64,000 nt of DNA from Bartonella clarridgeiae ATCC 51734 (GTDB lineage Bacteria; Pseudomonadota; Alphaproteobacteria; Rhizobiales; Rhizobiaceae): contig NZ_KI912398.1 of NCBI RefSeq assembly GCF_000518185.1, positions 32,438-96,437 on the forward strand, written 5' to 3'. Every line of letters starts with the position of its first letter. The stretch's first letter is position 1. Under the pieces are notes generated by a model. That model saw nothing but the letters and a program-made list of their open reading frames with translations, was not told where the DNA came from and did no database searches. Made by a program: the position numbers and the translations under genes. Positions 1-9,685 of the stretch are shown here, piece after piece.

Positions 1-1687
1 TTGAAAGACGATGGGCAATAATCAATGTTGTACGCCCGCAGCTTACAACATTCAATGCCTGCTGTATCTCCTGCTCTGTTGTTGTATCAAGAGCTGCAGT
101 TGCTTCATCTAAAATAAGAAGCGGTGGTTCTTTTAAAAGTGCTCTTGCAATAGCTAAGCGTTGTTTTTCACCACCAGATAATTTAAGGCCACGTTCACCA
201 ACTAAGGATTGAAACCCCTCTGGAAGCATTTCTATGAATTTCGATATCTGAGCTATTTTAGCAGCTTTGCGCATCTCTGCATCTGTAGCATTTGGACGTC
301 CATAATAAATATTATATGCAATTGTATCATTAAATAAAACTGTATCTTGTGGTACCATACCAATTATTTCACGCAAACTTTTCTGAGTGATATCACGAAT
401 ATCCTGTCCATCTATGGTTATTGAACCCTCATTAACATCGTAAAATCGAAAAAGTAACCGAGAAATAGTTGATTTACCAGCGCCTGAAGGCCCAACAATC
501 GCAACTGTTTTACCCCCAGGTACTTCAAAATCAATATCTTTGAGAATTGGACGAGCTGAATCATATGAAAATTTCACTCGGTTAAACCGGATAGTACCAT
601 CGGTCACCACAAGCGGTTTAGCATTTGGTTTATCAATAACTTCTTGCGGAACATCCAAAAGATCAAACATCGCTTCAATATCAGTTAAACCCTGCCGAAC
701 TTCACGATAAATTGAGCCAATAAAATTCAATGGAATTGACAACTGCATTAAAAGCGCATTAATAAAAACGAAATCTCCCAAAGTTTGCATCGCGTGAGCT
801 ACTTCGTAAGCTGACATTAACATAAGAATAGTCATCCCAATACCAAAAATAAGGGCTTGACCAAAATTAAGCCAGCTTAAAGAAGTCCAAATCTTCACCG
901 CAGTTTTTTCATAACCGGCCATAGAAGCATCAAATCGACGCGCTTCTAGAGTTTCATTGCAAAAATATTTAACTGTTTCAAAATTCAATAAAGAATCAAC
1001 TGCACGCGTATTTGCTTCTGTATCCGCCGTATTCATCTCTTTCCGAATACTAATACGCCAATCGCTTGCCTTAATCGTAAACCAGGTATACAAACCAACC
1101 GTTATCACAACTACAAGAAAATAATACCATCCATAACTTATATAAACAATAAATGCTGTTAGAATAAATTCTAAAATAGTTGGGATTGTATTAAGAATTG
1201 AAAATCGAACAACTGCTTCAATTCCCTTTGTGCCACGCTCAATAATGCGAGAGAGACCACCAGTTTGTCGTTCCAAATGGAAACGTAAAGATAATCCATG
1301 AAGATGAACAAAAGTCTTATATGCTAATTGGCGAATAGCGTGTTGTCCAACGGTCGCAAAAAGAGAATCGCGTAATTGGTTAAATCCAGCTTGAGCAATA
1401 CGTGCAACATTATAGGCTAAGACTAATATGATAAGAACCGCCCAAGTAGATGGAAACCACACAGGTAACTTAAGACTCATATCAAGCGCATTCATAGCAT
1501 ATTTAAAAAAATATGGAACAGATATGAGAATCAGCTTTGCTAAAACAAGGTAAAATATCGCCCATACAACACGCATTTTTAGATCAGATCGATCTGATGG
1601 CCACATATAAGGCCATAAATTATAAAGTGTGCGTAGGGTTTGACCTGAAGCCGCTGACACAGTTTTTACAATTCTATTCTGTTTCAT
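1..1687 (-). CDS. ATM1-type ABC exporter, fused permease and ATPase (3' end outside window)
   Basis: Half-size ABC exporter of the ATM1/ABCB7 (heavy-metal or glutathione-conjugate) type in the inner membrane. I translated it from the minus strand: it starts MKQNRIVKTV at 1687 and stays open to the window edge, giving about 562 residues with the last few dozen missing. The N-terminal half is hydrophobic, with about six membrane segments. The C-terminal half has Walker A GPSGAGKST, Q-loop VPQDTVLF, signature LSGGEKQR, Walker B LLILDEATAALD and the H-loop IIAHRLS right at the edge. The loop TGGLSRIIERGTKG fits the ATM1 subfamily. A role exporting a sulfur or glutathione compound is family knowledge; the substrate cannot be read here. 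It is transcribed alone, with no close partner upstream. Confidence 0.9.
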   Translation of the reverse strand, partial: MKQNRIVKTVSAASGQTLRTLYNLWPYMWPSDRSDLKMRVVWAIFYLVLAKLILISVPYFFKYAMNALDMSLKLPVWFPSTWAVLIILVLAYNVARIAQAGFNQLRDSLFATVGQHAIRQLAYKTFVHLHGLSLRFHLERQTGGLSRIIERGTKGIEAVVRFSILNTIPTILEFILTAFIVYISYGWYYFLVVVITVGLYTWFTIKASDWRISIRKEMNTADTEANTRAVDSLLNFETVKYFCNETLEARRFDASMAGYEKTAVKIWTSLSWLNFGQALIFGIGMTILMLMSAYEVAHAMQTLGDFVFINALLMQLSIPLNFIGSIYREVRQGLTDIEAMFDLLDVPQEVIDKPNAKPLVVTDGTIRFNRVKFSYDSARPILKDIDFEVPGGKTVAIVGPSGAGKSTISRLLFRFYDVNEGSITIDGQDIRDITQKSLREIIGMVPQDTVLFNDTIAYNIYYGRPNATDAEMRKAAKIAQISKFIEMLPEGFQSLVGERGLKLSGGEKQRLAIARALLKEPPLLILDEATAALDTTTEQEIQQALNVVSCGRTTLIIAHRLS

Positions 1688-1817
1688 AAAGTCTTTACTT
1701 ATTTAATACACAAAAAAACAACGCTTATATTGCTCTTTCATAGATCATATCATACCTCTTGTTTACCTCTAGTAAATTACACAATAAAATGACATTAAAA
1801 AAAAATGACACTTAAAA

Positions 1818-2489
1818 TTAAACCGTTTTTGGAAAAGGAACAAGAAATAATCCACTATAAAATTTATTGTTTTTATCTGTATTCTCATACCATTCTGCAG
1901 CAAATAAATCTTCAACTTTTACATGTTGCTTTTTCAACTCTGCCTTAAGCCATTTCTTTGTTTTACCAATCTCTCTAAGATTTTCTTCGAGTATTTCGCC
2001 ATTTGTTACTAAAATGACAGACTTCTTACCCTCCTCTTTTTTAACAACAGAGAAATCACCATTCGTTTCTAATCGAACAAAATCTGCTTCATATAAACTA
2101 CACCCTTTAATACTTAACATTGCAGCCAGATCATTCACACAGATCCCTAAACGCTTAATCTCATTAAGCTGAAATACACCATCTACAACAAGTTTGACAT
2201 TTCCTCCTGCAATAAGTCGGTGAAAAAACACTGAATATCGTGCAAGAGAATTAAAAGATGTAATTAAGATTTGCCAAATAAATAAAACAAATAACAATTG
2301 GATACTACTAATATTTGAATTATAAATAACTCCTCCAATAATGCCCCCCATAACAAAATTACTCACCAAATCAATTGGTGTCATTTGGCTGAGACTACCA
2401 CGACCTGTTGTTCTTAAAATCAACAAAAAAGCGACAAGCCCCACAACTAGCTTAAGTGCGATATATCCATAACTATATAATTCCATCAA
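1818..2489 (-). CDS. DUF421 (YetF/YcaP-type) membrane protein
   Basis: Inner-membrane protein of 223 residues with a short N-terminal membrane domain (about residues 5-90, three hydrophobic segments, motif TGRGSLSQMTPIDL) and a cytosolic C-terminal domain. The TGRGxLSQMTPxDLV motif is typical of DUF421 proteins. The family has no settled biochemical role; Bacillus members are linked to spore or stress traits, which does not transfer here. It lies 41 bp downstream of cysS on the same strand and may be transcribed from it. The start follows a plausible purine-rich site (GAGGAGAGAATTTG). Confidence 0.8.
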   Translation of the reverse strand: MMELYSYGYIALKLVVGLVAFLLILRTTGRGSLSQMTPIDLVSNFVMGGIIGGVIYNSNISSIQLLFVLFIWQILITSFNSLARYSVFFHRLIAGGNVKLVVDGVFQLNEIKRLGICVNDLAAMLSIKGCSLYEADFVRLETNGDFSVVKKEEGKKSVILVTNGEILEENLREIGKTKKWLKAELKKQHVKVEDLFAAEWYENTDKNNKFYSGLFLVPFPKTV

Positions 2490-2530
2490 ATTCTCTCCTC
2501 ATATTTATGAGAGCTGCTAGAATATGGGAA

Positions 2531-4045
2531 TTATAGTCGTTTCATCTCCCACGTGGTTATACGCTCACCAGTCTGCGGATCCTTACTATCTTTTAAGAAG
2601 ATCCCCCCTGCTGCAAGCTCATCACGAATTTTATCCGCAGCTGCCCACTCCTTATTATGGATAAGACAAAGCCTTTCAGCAATACGCTGATCAATAAATT
2701 GTAAATCAAAATGCATCTTGCTAATGAAAAGAGGACATTCTTTTTTCTTAACCAATTCTTGTCGCAATAACCCCAGAAAATCCATACCATGTGCAAGAGC
2801 TACAGCATTTTGTTCTTTATAAAATTTTCGTAAAATAGTAATTGTATTCGATGTATTAATATCATTACTTAATGTTTCAATTAAAGAAGAATCAACAGAT
2901 TGATTATTATCAGAATAATATTTTTCACGACGAAGCAATTCATACCAGCGATACAACTCACTACTAGATTTTACTAAACGCTGCATTGTCCAATTTAAAG
3001 GTTCTCGATAATGCGTTTGTAACATTGAAAAACGTATAGATAAACCAGCCCAGATCCGTTTTACTTCTTTTGATAAAACATTCGCAAACTCGAAAAAATC
3101 ATTCTCTAAGAGTGAACGAATAGTAATGAAATTCCCAAGACTTTTAGACATTTTTTTGCCTTCAACTTGCAAAAAGCCATTATGTATCCAAAAATTAGCC
3201 ATCCGTTCTGTGCCAAAAACTGAACAACTTTGTGCAATTTCATTTTCATGATGAGGAAAAATCAAATCACTACCACCGCCATGAATATCAAAAATATTTG
3301 CCGTTGGATCTTCACAAACTAAACCACCACCATAAGGAGACAATAACTTCGCCATCGACATTGCTGAACATTCAATATGCCAACCAGGACGACCTAAAAC
3401 AGAAATTCCTGCTGGTGATGTCCAACCAGGTTCTCCTTGAGCAGAAGGTTTCCATAAAACAAAATCCATTTCTCCCTTTTTATAAGAAGCTACATCTATA
3501 CGTGCTCCTGCCCTCATTTCATCAAGTGATCGTTTTGCAAACATACCATAACGAGGATTGTCTCCCATACTACTGACAGAAAATAATATATGATCATCTG
3601 CTATATAAGCGTATCCCTTTTCAAGAAGCCTTTCAATCAAAGACCGTATTTCCTCCAAATGATCCGTTGCACGCGGTTGACTGGTCGGCTGCAAACAACC
3701 AAGCGCTAATGTATCTTGCTGAAATTGATAAGATGTATACTCCGTTAATTGATGAATAGCATTGTTAAGTTCTAGATCGGGATACTGGAGAGCTGCTTTT
3801 GCATTAATTTTATCATCCACATCGGTGATATTACGGGCGTATATGACATGGTTCTCACCATAAACATGACGTAATAAACGAAATAAAACATCAAAAATAA
3901 TAACAGAGCGGGCATTACCAATATGGGCGTAATCATAAACTGTTGGACCGCAAACATAAAGGCGTACTTTAGTCGCATCAATCGGTTTAAAATCCTCTTT
4001 CTTCCGTGTAAGCGTATTATAAAAGCGCAACTTTCCCATCATCAC
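2531..4045 (-). CDS. cysS: Cysteinyl-tRNA synthetase
   Basis: Class I aminoacyl-tRNA synthetase charging tRNA-Cys with cysteine in the cytosol. The 504-residue product has the HIGH-type motif HIGN at residues 41-44, the KMSKS motif at 298-302, and the zinc ligands Cys32, the GWHIECSAM cysteine (about 226) and the HHENE segment near 265. The insert [22 protein letters not shown] is family-typical. Full length, so presumably functional and essential. Three consecutive ATGs open the frame behind GGAG at about 4055; the second gives the best spacing, so one or two N-terminal Met may be absent. A degraded SRAP gene lies upstream. Confidence 0.97.
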   Translation of the reverse strand: MMMGKLRFYNTLTRKKEDFKPIDATKVRLYVCGPTVYDYAHIGNARSVIIFDVLFRLLRHVYGENHVIYARNITDVDDKINAKAALQYPDLELNNAIHQLTEYTSYQFQQDTLALGCLQPTSQPRATDHLEEIRSLIERLLEKGYAYIADDHILFSVSSMGDNPRYGMFAKRSLDEMRAGARIDVASYKKGEMDFVLWKPSAQGEPGWTSPAGISVLGRPGWHIECSAMSMAKLLSPYGGGLVCEDPTANIFDIHGGGSDLIFPHHENEIAQSCSVFGTERMANFWIHNGFLQVEGKKMSKSLGNFITIRSLLENDFFEFANVLSKEVKRIWAGLSIRFSMLQTHYREPLNWTMQRLVKSSSELYRWYELLRREKYYSDNNQSVDSSLIETLSNDINTSNTITILRKFYKEQNAVALAHGMDFLGLLRQELVKKKECPLFISKMHFDLQFIDQRIAERLCLIHNKEWAAADKIRDELAAGGIFLKDSKDPQTGERITTWEMKRL

Positions 4046-4215
4046 ACTCCATTAGTGATACTCCTTAGTCATTCCTTATATCATCGCACTAATAGCACTG
4101 TTTGCAAAGAAATATTGCCCTGTTGCATCCGCTAGCATCTTATATAACATAAAAAAATAGCAATAATGCTTATTAACAAACACACTAACTATTTGTACTC
4201 AGTGTACTCAGATAA

Positions 4216-4993
4216 TTAAAATAAATCAAACTGCTCATTTTTTTGAAAATTGGATAAATCAGCTGTTTGATTTTGCAAAGATACAGCCTCAAAAATATCT
4301 GGTAATGTATAAGTTATCTTATTAACTTTATTTGAAATATTATAAAATTCAAAATCATCATATACTGGACTTACTATAAGGTCGATAACATTATTTCCCT
4401 TGTAATGATAACAATCAAGCCACTGCACAATATTGTATTATTACGATTTATTATAACAGGCATAGGATGATTAATGGCAGATAAAGATGCTGAAGCACAT
4501 AATCGTGTAATAATTGCAATAATCGTGTAATAATTGCAACTGTATCAATCTCTAATCCATCCACCATCCCAGGTTTCCATAAGCTCTGCAAAACCAATAA
4601 GTCCTATATCGTTACGATAAATAAAATAAGGTTGTAATTTTTTCATATCATATTTTTTCCATTCAAAAAATCCACTTGCCGGTATAATCACGCACCGATA
4701 ATTAAATGCATGAACAAAAGATTTTTTCTCTTTGACTGTTTATGAACAAATATTGAATATCAATAGTCAACTATCTAATTGCTTAACCCAAGAGAGAATA
4801 AATCTCCAACGTGCAAAAAAATTATGAAAAGGAAAATTAGAAGATGTATATTTATAAAATTCTCGGTCGCAAATTACTTAAGATAGATTGAAATGGTGCA
4901 ATATTATCGAGAGAGCAAATCACCTTCAATCCAGTAACAAAACTCTTTCGACATCTGCTGAAATGTCGCATAGAGTAAAAATCTACCGCACAT
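4216..4993 (-). pseudogene. yedK: SRAP domain (YedK/HMCES family) gene, frameshifted
   Basis: On the minus strand, ATG at 4993 opens MCGRFLLYATFQQM, the SRAP N-terminus with catalytic Cys2. It reaches a stop near 4907. The family then continues in other frames: DNIAPFQSIL (for the usual YNIAPTQ), ARWRFILSWVKQ near 4800, a long open piece VIIPASGFFEWKK to GFAELMETWDGGW (about 4730-4550), INHPMPVIIN near 4465, and the C-terminal piece WLDCYHYKGN to DLF (4420-4216). At least four frame changes or stops separate these blocks, one caused by a 20-bp tandem duplication. SRAP proteins crosslink to abasic sites in single-stranded DNA and protect them; this copy cannot make the protein. Related genomes carry the gene near a TIGR02301 gene, matching the neighbour at 5500. 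Confidence 0.88.
4501..4540. repeat. 20-bp tandem duplication inside the SRAP pseudogene
   Basis: Positions 4501-4520 and 4521-4540 are identical except for their last base. Twenty bases is not a multiple of three, so the duplication shifts the frame between the AIITRL and CASASLSAINHPMPV blocks of the dead SRAP gene. Confidence 0.95.
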
Positions 4994-5499
4994 TATTATT
5001 GATTACCCTTTTCAAACATTACTGATAAAAATGTAATTTGAAAATAAAAATCTATACATACATTTTTTATAAAATATAGAGTTAATTTCTTTTATATTCC
5101 AACAAAGAGATATCTATTTTATGCTAAAAACAATAATCTGTTTTTATTAATGAAGCGAAGTCATTTTATTAGTTATTATTAGCAAATGTTAACTGCCTTT
5201 ATGTATTGAAAAATTTCCCTAAAGATAGAATCACTAACAAAAAACACTATGTAATCTTACGGGGAAAAGAAAATTGATTGCATGAGAAAAAACAAATAAT
5301 CTAAAATGCTTAATTTTAATATTTTCATAATTATTTTCTTATTGTCATCATACCCTAAATATCTATTACACATCTATAGCGAATAAGAATGAGTGAGCTA
5401 TTTTTTGACTATATTTATCAACATATAGTCCACAATAAGACTTCTCTATCCATTATTGATAGTTTATAGAGATACAGTTAAAAGTGAGCAATAAAAATA
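4994..5499. other. Non-coding, AT-rich gap
   Basis: About 500 bases between the dead SRAP gene and the TIGR02301 gene. I see no credible reading frame, RNA gene or strong hairpin. The stretch before 5500 may hold that gene's promoter, but I cannot place its boxes with confidence. Confidence 0.5.
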
Positions 5500-5877
5500 A
5501 TGAATAAAGTATTGATAAATATCATTTTTTTAATTTTTTTCTTAATTTCAAAACCAACCTTTGCACAACAATTTCCACCATATCATATCAAACTTTTACG
5601 ATTAGCAGAAATTTTAGGATCTCTGCACTATCTACGTAATCTTTGTAGCCATCCAACAAACCAATGGCACGACCACATGGTTGCATTAATTGAGGCAGAA
5701 AAACCAACACCACAAAGACGTGCTCACCTATATGAAACCTTTAATGCAGCTTACAGGGCTTTTTCAGCAAATTATCATCGTTGTACAGATTCAGCAATCG
5801 AAGCAGATCAAAGATATGTAAAAGAAGGAAACGCATTATCGACAAGTTTACTTAACCATTTCAACAATGAAAACTAG
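5500..5877 (+). CDS. TIGR02301 family secreted protein
   Basis: Small alphaproteobacterial protein of 125 residues, function unknown. A signal peptide (residues 1-22, hydrophobic IIFLIFFLI, cleavage after TFA) indicates export to the periplasm. The mature part carries the family pattern PPYxIKLLRLAEILGSLHYLRNLC followed by ALIEAEKPTPQRR and FNAAYRAFSANYHRC; Cys48 and the Cys in YHRC probably form a disulfide. Length matches the family. It stands alone: the upstream neighbour is a pseudogene and 774 bases of apparently non-coding sequence follow. Confidence 0.85.
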   Translation: MNKVLINIIFLIFFLISKPTFAQQFPPYHIKLLRLAEILGSLHYLRNLCSHPTNQWHDHMVALIEAEKPTPQRRAHLYETFNAAYRAFSANYHRCTDSAIEADQRYVKEGNALSTSLLNHFNNEN

Positions 5878-6651
5878 AAAACAAACTGACAAAACTCTTA
5901 TTCAATTTATATAAGTAACTATAAAAAATAAATTAATTTATAGGAAGGAAATACAAGAAATTTTATCTCTGATAAACATGCATTTTTGCTATTCTTCTAT
6001 TATAAATCTCTATAATCTTCACATTTCTAGATTTTTCGATTGAATTTTCTCTATCTTTATCAACTTTACCCAGCGCTCTTCGTATTACTATAAAATGCAC
6101 TCTATCTGAAAGCCTCAGGATCAGTAGATATACCTATCATAAAATAATATCTTATGATTTTCTGAAAAATTCCAAATTAATAAAGTTTTCAAATCTTACC
6201 AACTTGTTAGATGAAGGCGCACTAGAAAATTGCTGATTAAGATATACTATTAGCTGAAGAAGCAATTTTAGTAGATTGTCTTTGTGTATCATCATCGTTA
6301 CAACAAGAAAGTAATTATTCGAATAATTATTACTCTTACCAAAGTAATTAAAAAAACGATCCTAATATCCAATAAATCCTTTTTTAGCTAATATGCGGCA
6401 TCACCACATAGTTGATTTGCTTTATATACAAAATATCAGCTTTTTATTGAGCAAATTCAAATAATTAAGAGAAAAAATTGGCAAAAAGAATGTACTCTAT
6501 AGAAACACATTTAAAAATCCCACTCCTATTATAATCTTCCCAAGTTCTATAATAATACTAATAAAATCAATATATTATATTGCATAAAACTTATATTGAA
6601 TATTTTGAATTAAAAAATTATGCAATAACACTTATCATTTTGCAAATTGCA
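5878..6651. other. Non-coding gap, possibly decayed gene
   Basis: 774 AT-rich bases with no intact reading frame. A minus-strand stretch around 6110-5985 reads about 45 codons without a stop (including RVHFIVIRRALGKVDKD), which could be a scrap of a lost gene, but I cannot assign it. In related genomes a NUDIX gene is often beside TIGR02301; I looked for a NUDIX box and did not find one. Confidence 0.4.
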
Positions 6652-7980
6652 CTACAATAATGATTCTGTAAATCTAACAGGTTCACCTTGCGAAGGCGTA
6701 ACAATTTCACCTTCCCACATAACCCTCCTACCACGAATAATTGTTCCCACTGGCCATCCTTTTACATTTTTACCATCATAAGGCGTCCAACCAGCACGTG
6801 AACCAACTAATTCATTTACAATAATTTCCTCCCGTTTAAGGTCAACAATAGTCAAGTCAGCATCATATCCAACAGCAATACGCCCTTTACAGCTTATACC
6901 AAAAACGCGATTAGGACCATGCGAAGTAAGATCAACAAAACGTTCAAGAGAGATTTTCCCCGCATTAACATGAGTAAGCATGATTGCTACTGTTGTCTGT
7001 ACACCTGTTATCCCCGAAGGAGATAAGGGATAAGGCTTATGTTTCTCTTCAAACGTATGAGGAGCATGATCAGAACCTAAAATATCGATAATACCTTGCT
7101 GAACCCCATACCAAAGACCCTCACGGTGATGTCTTTCGCGAATAGGCGGATTCATCTGAATTAATGTACCAAACCTTTGATAATCATCAGCACTCAAAGT
7201 CAAATGATGCTGAGTGACTTCAACTGTCGCTATATCTTTATGATCTTTCAAAAAATCAACTTCTTCCACCGTAGAAAGATGTAATATATGGATACGTGCT
7301 CCTGTTTCACGTGCAATTTTAACTAAACGTTGTGTACATTGTAAAGCTGTAACCTCATCACGCCAAACTGGATGTGATGATACATCCTCTGTAATATAAA
7401 AAGCTTTACGTTCTTTAAGTCGTGTTTCATCTTCAGAATGAAAAGCTGTGCGACGGCGTGTATTTTGCAAAATAAGACGCACACTTCTATCATCATCCAC
7501 TAGGAGATTACCTGTCGATGATCCCATAAATACTTTAATTCCAGCAACACCAGGAAGTCTTTCTAAATCTGCCAATTCATAAATATTGTCACGCGTTGCT
7601 CCAACCCAAAATGCATAATCACAGTGCATCCGATGAAATCCACGTTTAACCTTATCATTCAAAGTTTCTTCCGATATCGTTAATGGATTGGTATTTGGCA
7701 TTTCAAATACTGCTGTAACTCCTCCTAAAACAGCAGAACGAGAACCACTTTCCAGATCCTCCTTATGTTCATTACCCGGCTCACGAAAATGAACTTGACT
7801 GTCAATTATACCAGGCAAAATATGAAGTCCTGTACAGTCGATTACCTCTCCACCAGACGCGCATGTAAGATCGCCAATTTCAACAATACGACCATTCACA
7901 ACACCAATATCGCGCTTGCTGCTACCATCATGATTAACAAGCGTCGCACCTTTAAAAATTGTATCAAATGTTTTAAACAT
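6652..7980 (-). CDS. pyrC: Dihydroorotase (class I, alphaproteobacterial type)
   Basis: Amidohydrolase of de novo pyrimidine synthesis, converting carbamoyl aspartate to dihydroorotate in the cytosol. With the start at 7980 (MFKTFDTIFK, AGGAG seven bases upstream) it has 442 residues; upstream ATGs add up to ten residues with poorer spacing. Visible are the metal-site region IDSQVHFREPG (residues 59-69), the substrate motif FEMPNTNP, the likely carboxylated lysine in GIKVFMGSSTG, the histidines in TQHHLTL and IHILHLS, and the catalytic Asp in ILGSDHAPHT. The usual DxHxH has become DxQxH, so the first metal-ligand histidine is missing. It diverges from ygfZ across 63 bp. Confidence 0.85.
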   Translation of the reverse strand: MFKTFDTIFKGATLVNHDGSSKRDIGVVNGRIVEIGDLTCASGGEVIDCTGLHILPGIIDSQVHFREPGNEHKEDLESGSRSAVLGGVTAVFEMPNTNPLTISEETLNDKVKRGFHRMHCDYAFWVGATRDNIYELADLERLPGVAGIKVFMGSSTGNLLVDDDRSVRLILQNTRRRTAFHSEDETRLKERKAFYITEDVSSHPVWRDEVTALQCTQRLVKIARETGARIHILHLSTVEEVDFLKDHKDIATVEVTQHHLTLSADDYQRFGTLIQMNPPIRERHHREGLWYGVQQGIIDILGSDHAPHTFEEKHKPYPLSPSGITGVQTTVAIMLTHVNAGKISLERFVDLTSHGPNRVFGISCKGRIAVGYDADLTIVDLKREEIIVNELVGSRAGWTPYDGKNVKGWPVGTIIRGRRVMWEGEIVTPSQGEPVRFTESLL

Positions 7981-8043
7981 AGCCATGCTCCTTGTATATC
8001 GCCTTTCCATCGTTATGTAACTCCGCCCAGAAAGGCAAGAACC

Positions 8044-8910
8044 ATGATTGAAAAACAGAATGCCATAAATTTAAAAAATCGTAAGATTATTAAAGTTACA
8101 GGTGAAGAAGCAACACATTTTCTGCAGGCTATTATTACTACGGATGTAAAAAAAATAAACTCACGAGAGCTCTTTCCTGGTGCCCTCTTATCCCCACAGG
8201 GAAAGGTTATCGCTGATTTTCTCATCAGCAAAATAGATCAAAATTATATGATTGATATCGCGGCTTCTTTAGCTGATGCTTTTCACAAGCGTCTCATCCT
8301 CTATAAACTTCGTAAAAAAGTAGAAATTACAAAACCATCACAAGAGATTATTAATGTTTTTTGGCAAAATGAATCAGATAATTTAAATTTTGATTCAAGT
8401 TTTACAGATAAGCGATTTCCAAAGAAGGAAAAAGTGGTACGAATTTATGGAAAAATTCCTTTTCTTACTCCAGAATGTAATGCTCATTGGGATCGAATGC
8501 GTATCCATTATGGAATAGCTGAAAGTGATCAAGATTATGAAATAGGTAAAGTCTTTCCCCATGATATTAATTATGATCAAATTCATGGACTCTTCTTCAA
8601 CAAGGGATGCTATATTGGACAAGAGGTTATTTCGCGGATGCACCATCGCAGGACAATTCGCCGCCGTTTTTTAGTGGTCAAAAGCCAATACCCCTTAACC
8701 TCAGGTTCTACCGTTAAAGCAGGCACAAAAATACTTAGTCAATTGGGAACATGTGTCAAAAATGAAGCTTTGGCCTTAATGCGTATTGACCATGTCAAAG
8801 AAGCTATGGACAAAAATTTTCAATTTACAGTAGATAATGTTCCTGTAACAATTAATATTGCTGAAAATATGAATTTCACCTTCCCTGAAAGCTCCGTAGA
8901 GGTTGACTAA
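8044..8910 (+). CDS. ygfZ: YgfZ/GcvT-like folate-binding protein
   Basis: Cytosolic tetrahydrofolate-dependent protein that supports iron-sulfur cluster enzymes (YgfZ/IBA57 family). From ATG 8044 (MIEKQNAINL) the product has 288 residues; an in-frame extension back to 7765 runs antisense into pyrC and lacks a start site, so I reject it. The family signature KGCYIGQE, with the conserved cysteine at 189, is followed by VISRMHHR. The N-terminal part has the short GcvT-like fold (GEEATHFLQAIITTDV). Its stop overlaps the start of the HD hydrolase gene by one base (TAATG), so the two are translationally coupled. Confidence 0.9.
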   Translation: MIEKQNAINLKNRKIIKVTGEEATHFLQAIITTDVKKINSRELFPGALLSPQGKVIADFLISKIDQNYMIDIAASLADAFHKRLILYKLRKKVEITKPSQEIINVFWQNESDNLNFDSSFTDKRFPKKEKVVRIYGKIPFLTPECNAHWDRMRIHYGIAESDQDYEIGKVFPHDINYDQIHGLFFNKGCYIGQEVISRMHHRRTIRRRFLVVKSQYPLTSGSTVKAGTKILSQLGTCVKNEALALMRIDHVKEAMDKNFQFTVDNVPVTINIAENMNFTFPESSVEVD

Positions 8911-9539
8911 TGGCTAAAACTGAATTATCACAAGATGGAACAGCGCGTGCGTGGCAAAGAATGCTTTCTGGTCGACGGCTTGATTTACTTAATCCTTCTC
9001 CTTTTGATGTTGAAATTGAGGATATTGCCCATGGCCTCGCTCGCGTTGCACGTTGGAATGGACAAACAAAAGGAGAATACCCTTATTCTGTTGCACAACA
9101 TTCACTTTTGGTCGAACAAATATTTCAGCAACTTTTTCCACAATCTTCCAATGAAGAACGTCTCTTTGCTCTTCTCCACGATGCACCAGAATATGTTATT
9201 GGTGATATAATTTCACCTTTTAAAGCTGTTATAGGAAAACATTATGAGCTCGTAGAAAAACGCCTACAAGACATCATTCACATACGCTTTTCTCTACCTG
9301 TCAATCCACCTCAAAAGATCTTAAAAAAAATCAAACAAGTTGATCGCATCGCTGCTTTTTATGAAGCCACCACTCTTGCTGGTTTTAGTAGAGAAGAAGC
9401 TCTTCGTTATTTCGGTCATCCAAATAATATTTTACCTGATGAACTCCATTTGCAACCATCTTCCACACAACAAATTGAAAATTCCTTTTTAATTCGTTTT
9501 AATGATATTGATGTTCAAAGATCACATTCTGGTTTCTGA
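8910..9539 (+). CDS. HD-domain phosphohydrolase (YfbR-like)
   Basis: Cytosolic metal-dependent phosphohydrolase of 209 residues, resembling 5'-deoxynucleotidase YfbR. The HD-type ligands are visible: His in YSVAQHSLLVEQ (about residue 64), the His-Asp pair in FALLHDAPEYVIGD (about 89-90) and the Asp in KKIKQVDRIAAFYEA (about 145). The start overlaps the ygfZ stop (TAATG), so both genes form a small operon. The substrate is inferred from the family only. In alphaproteobacteria this gene often follows ygfZ, supporting the pairing. Confidence 0.82.
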   Translation: MAKTELSQDGTARAWQRMLSGRRLDLLNPSPFDVEIEDIAHGLARVARWNGQTKGEYPYSVAQHSLLVEQIFQQLFPQSSNEERLFALLHDAPEYVIGDIISPFKAVIGKHYELVEKRLQDIIHIRFSLPVNPPQKILKKIKQVDRIAAFYEATTLAGFSREEALRYFGHPNNILPDELHLQPSSTQQIENSFLIRFNDIDVQRSHSGF

Positions 9540-9685
9540 CTTTTTTTGTCATAACTGAAAAAATATAAAATTCTACTATCATACTGCCATTACTTTTGAG
9601 GTATTGAGATTCTATTGTATCTCTCCCTATGAATCTCTTCAAAAATTACTTCATCCCTTTGTAGAATTTCCTTTATAAACTGAAT

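Noticed and set aside
3232..3576. A 114-codon plus-strand open frame opposite cysS
   Set aside because: It lies wholly antisense to the intact cysS gene, has a biased His/Gln composition typical of reversed coding sequence, and no ribosome site.
4216..4428. A 70-codon minus-strand frame as an independent small gene
   Set aside because: Its translation is the C-terminal segment of the SRAP domain, so it is a fragment of the pseudogene.
7765..8043. N-terminal extension of the ygfZ frame
   Set aside because: It runs antisense into pyrC, has no family similarity, and ATG 8044 has a proper site and matches the usual YgfZ start.
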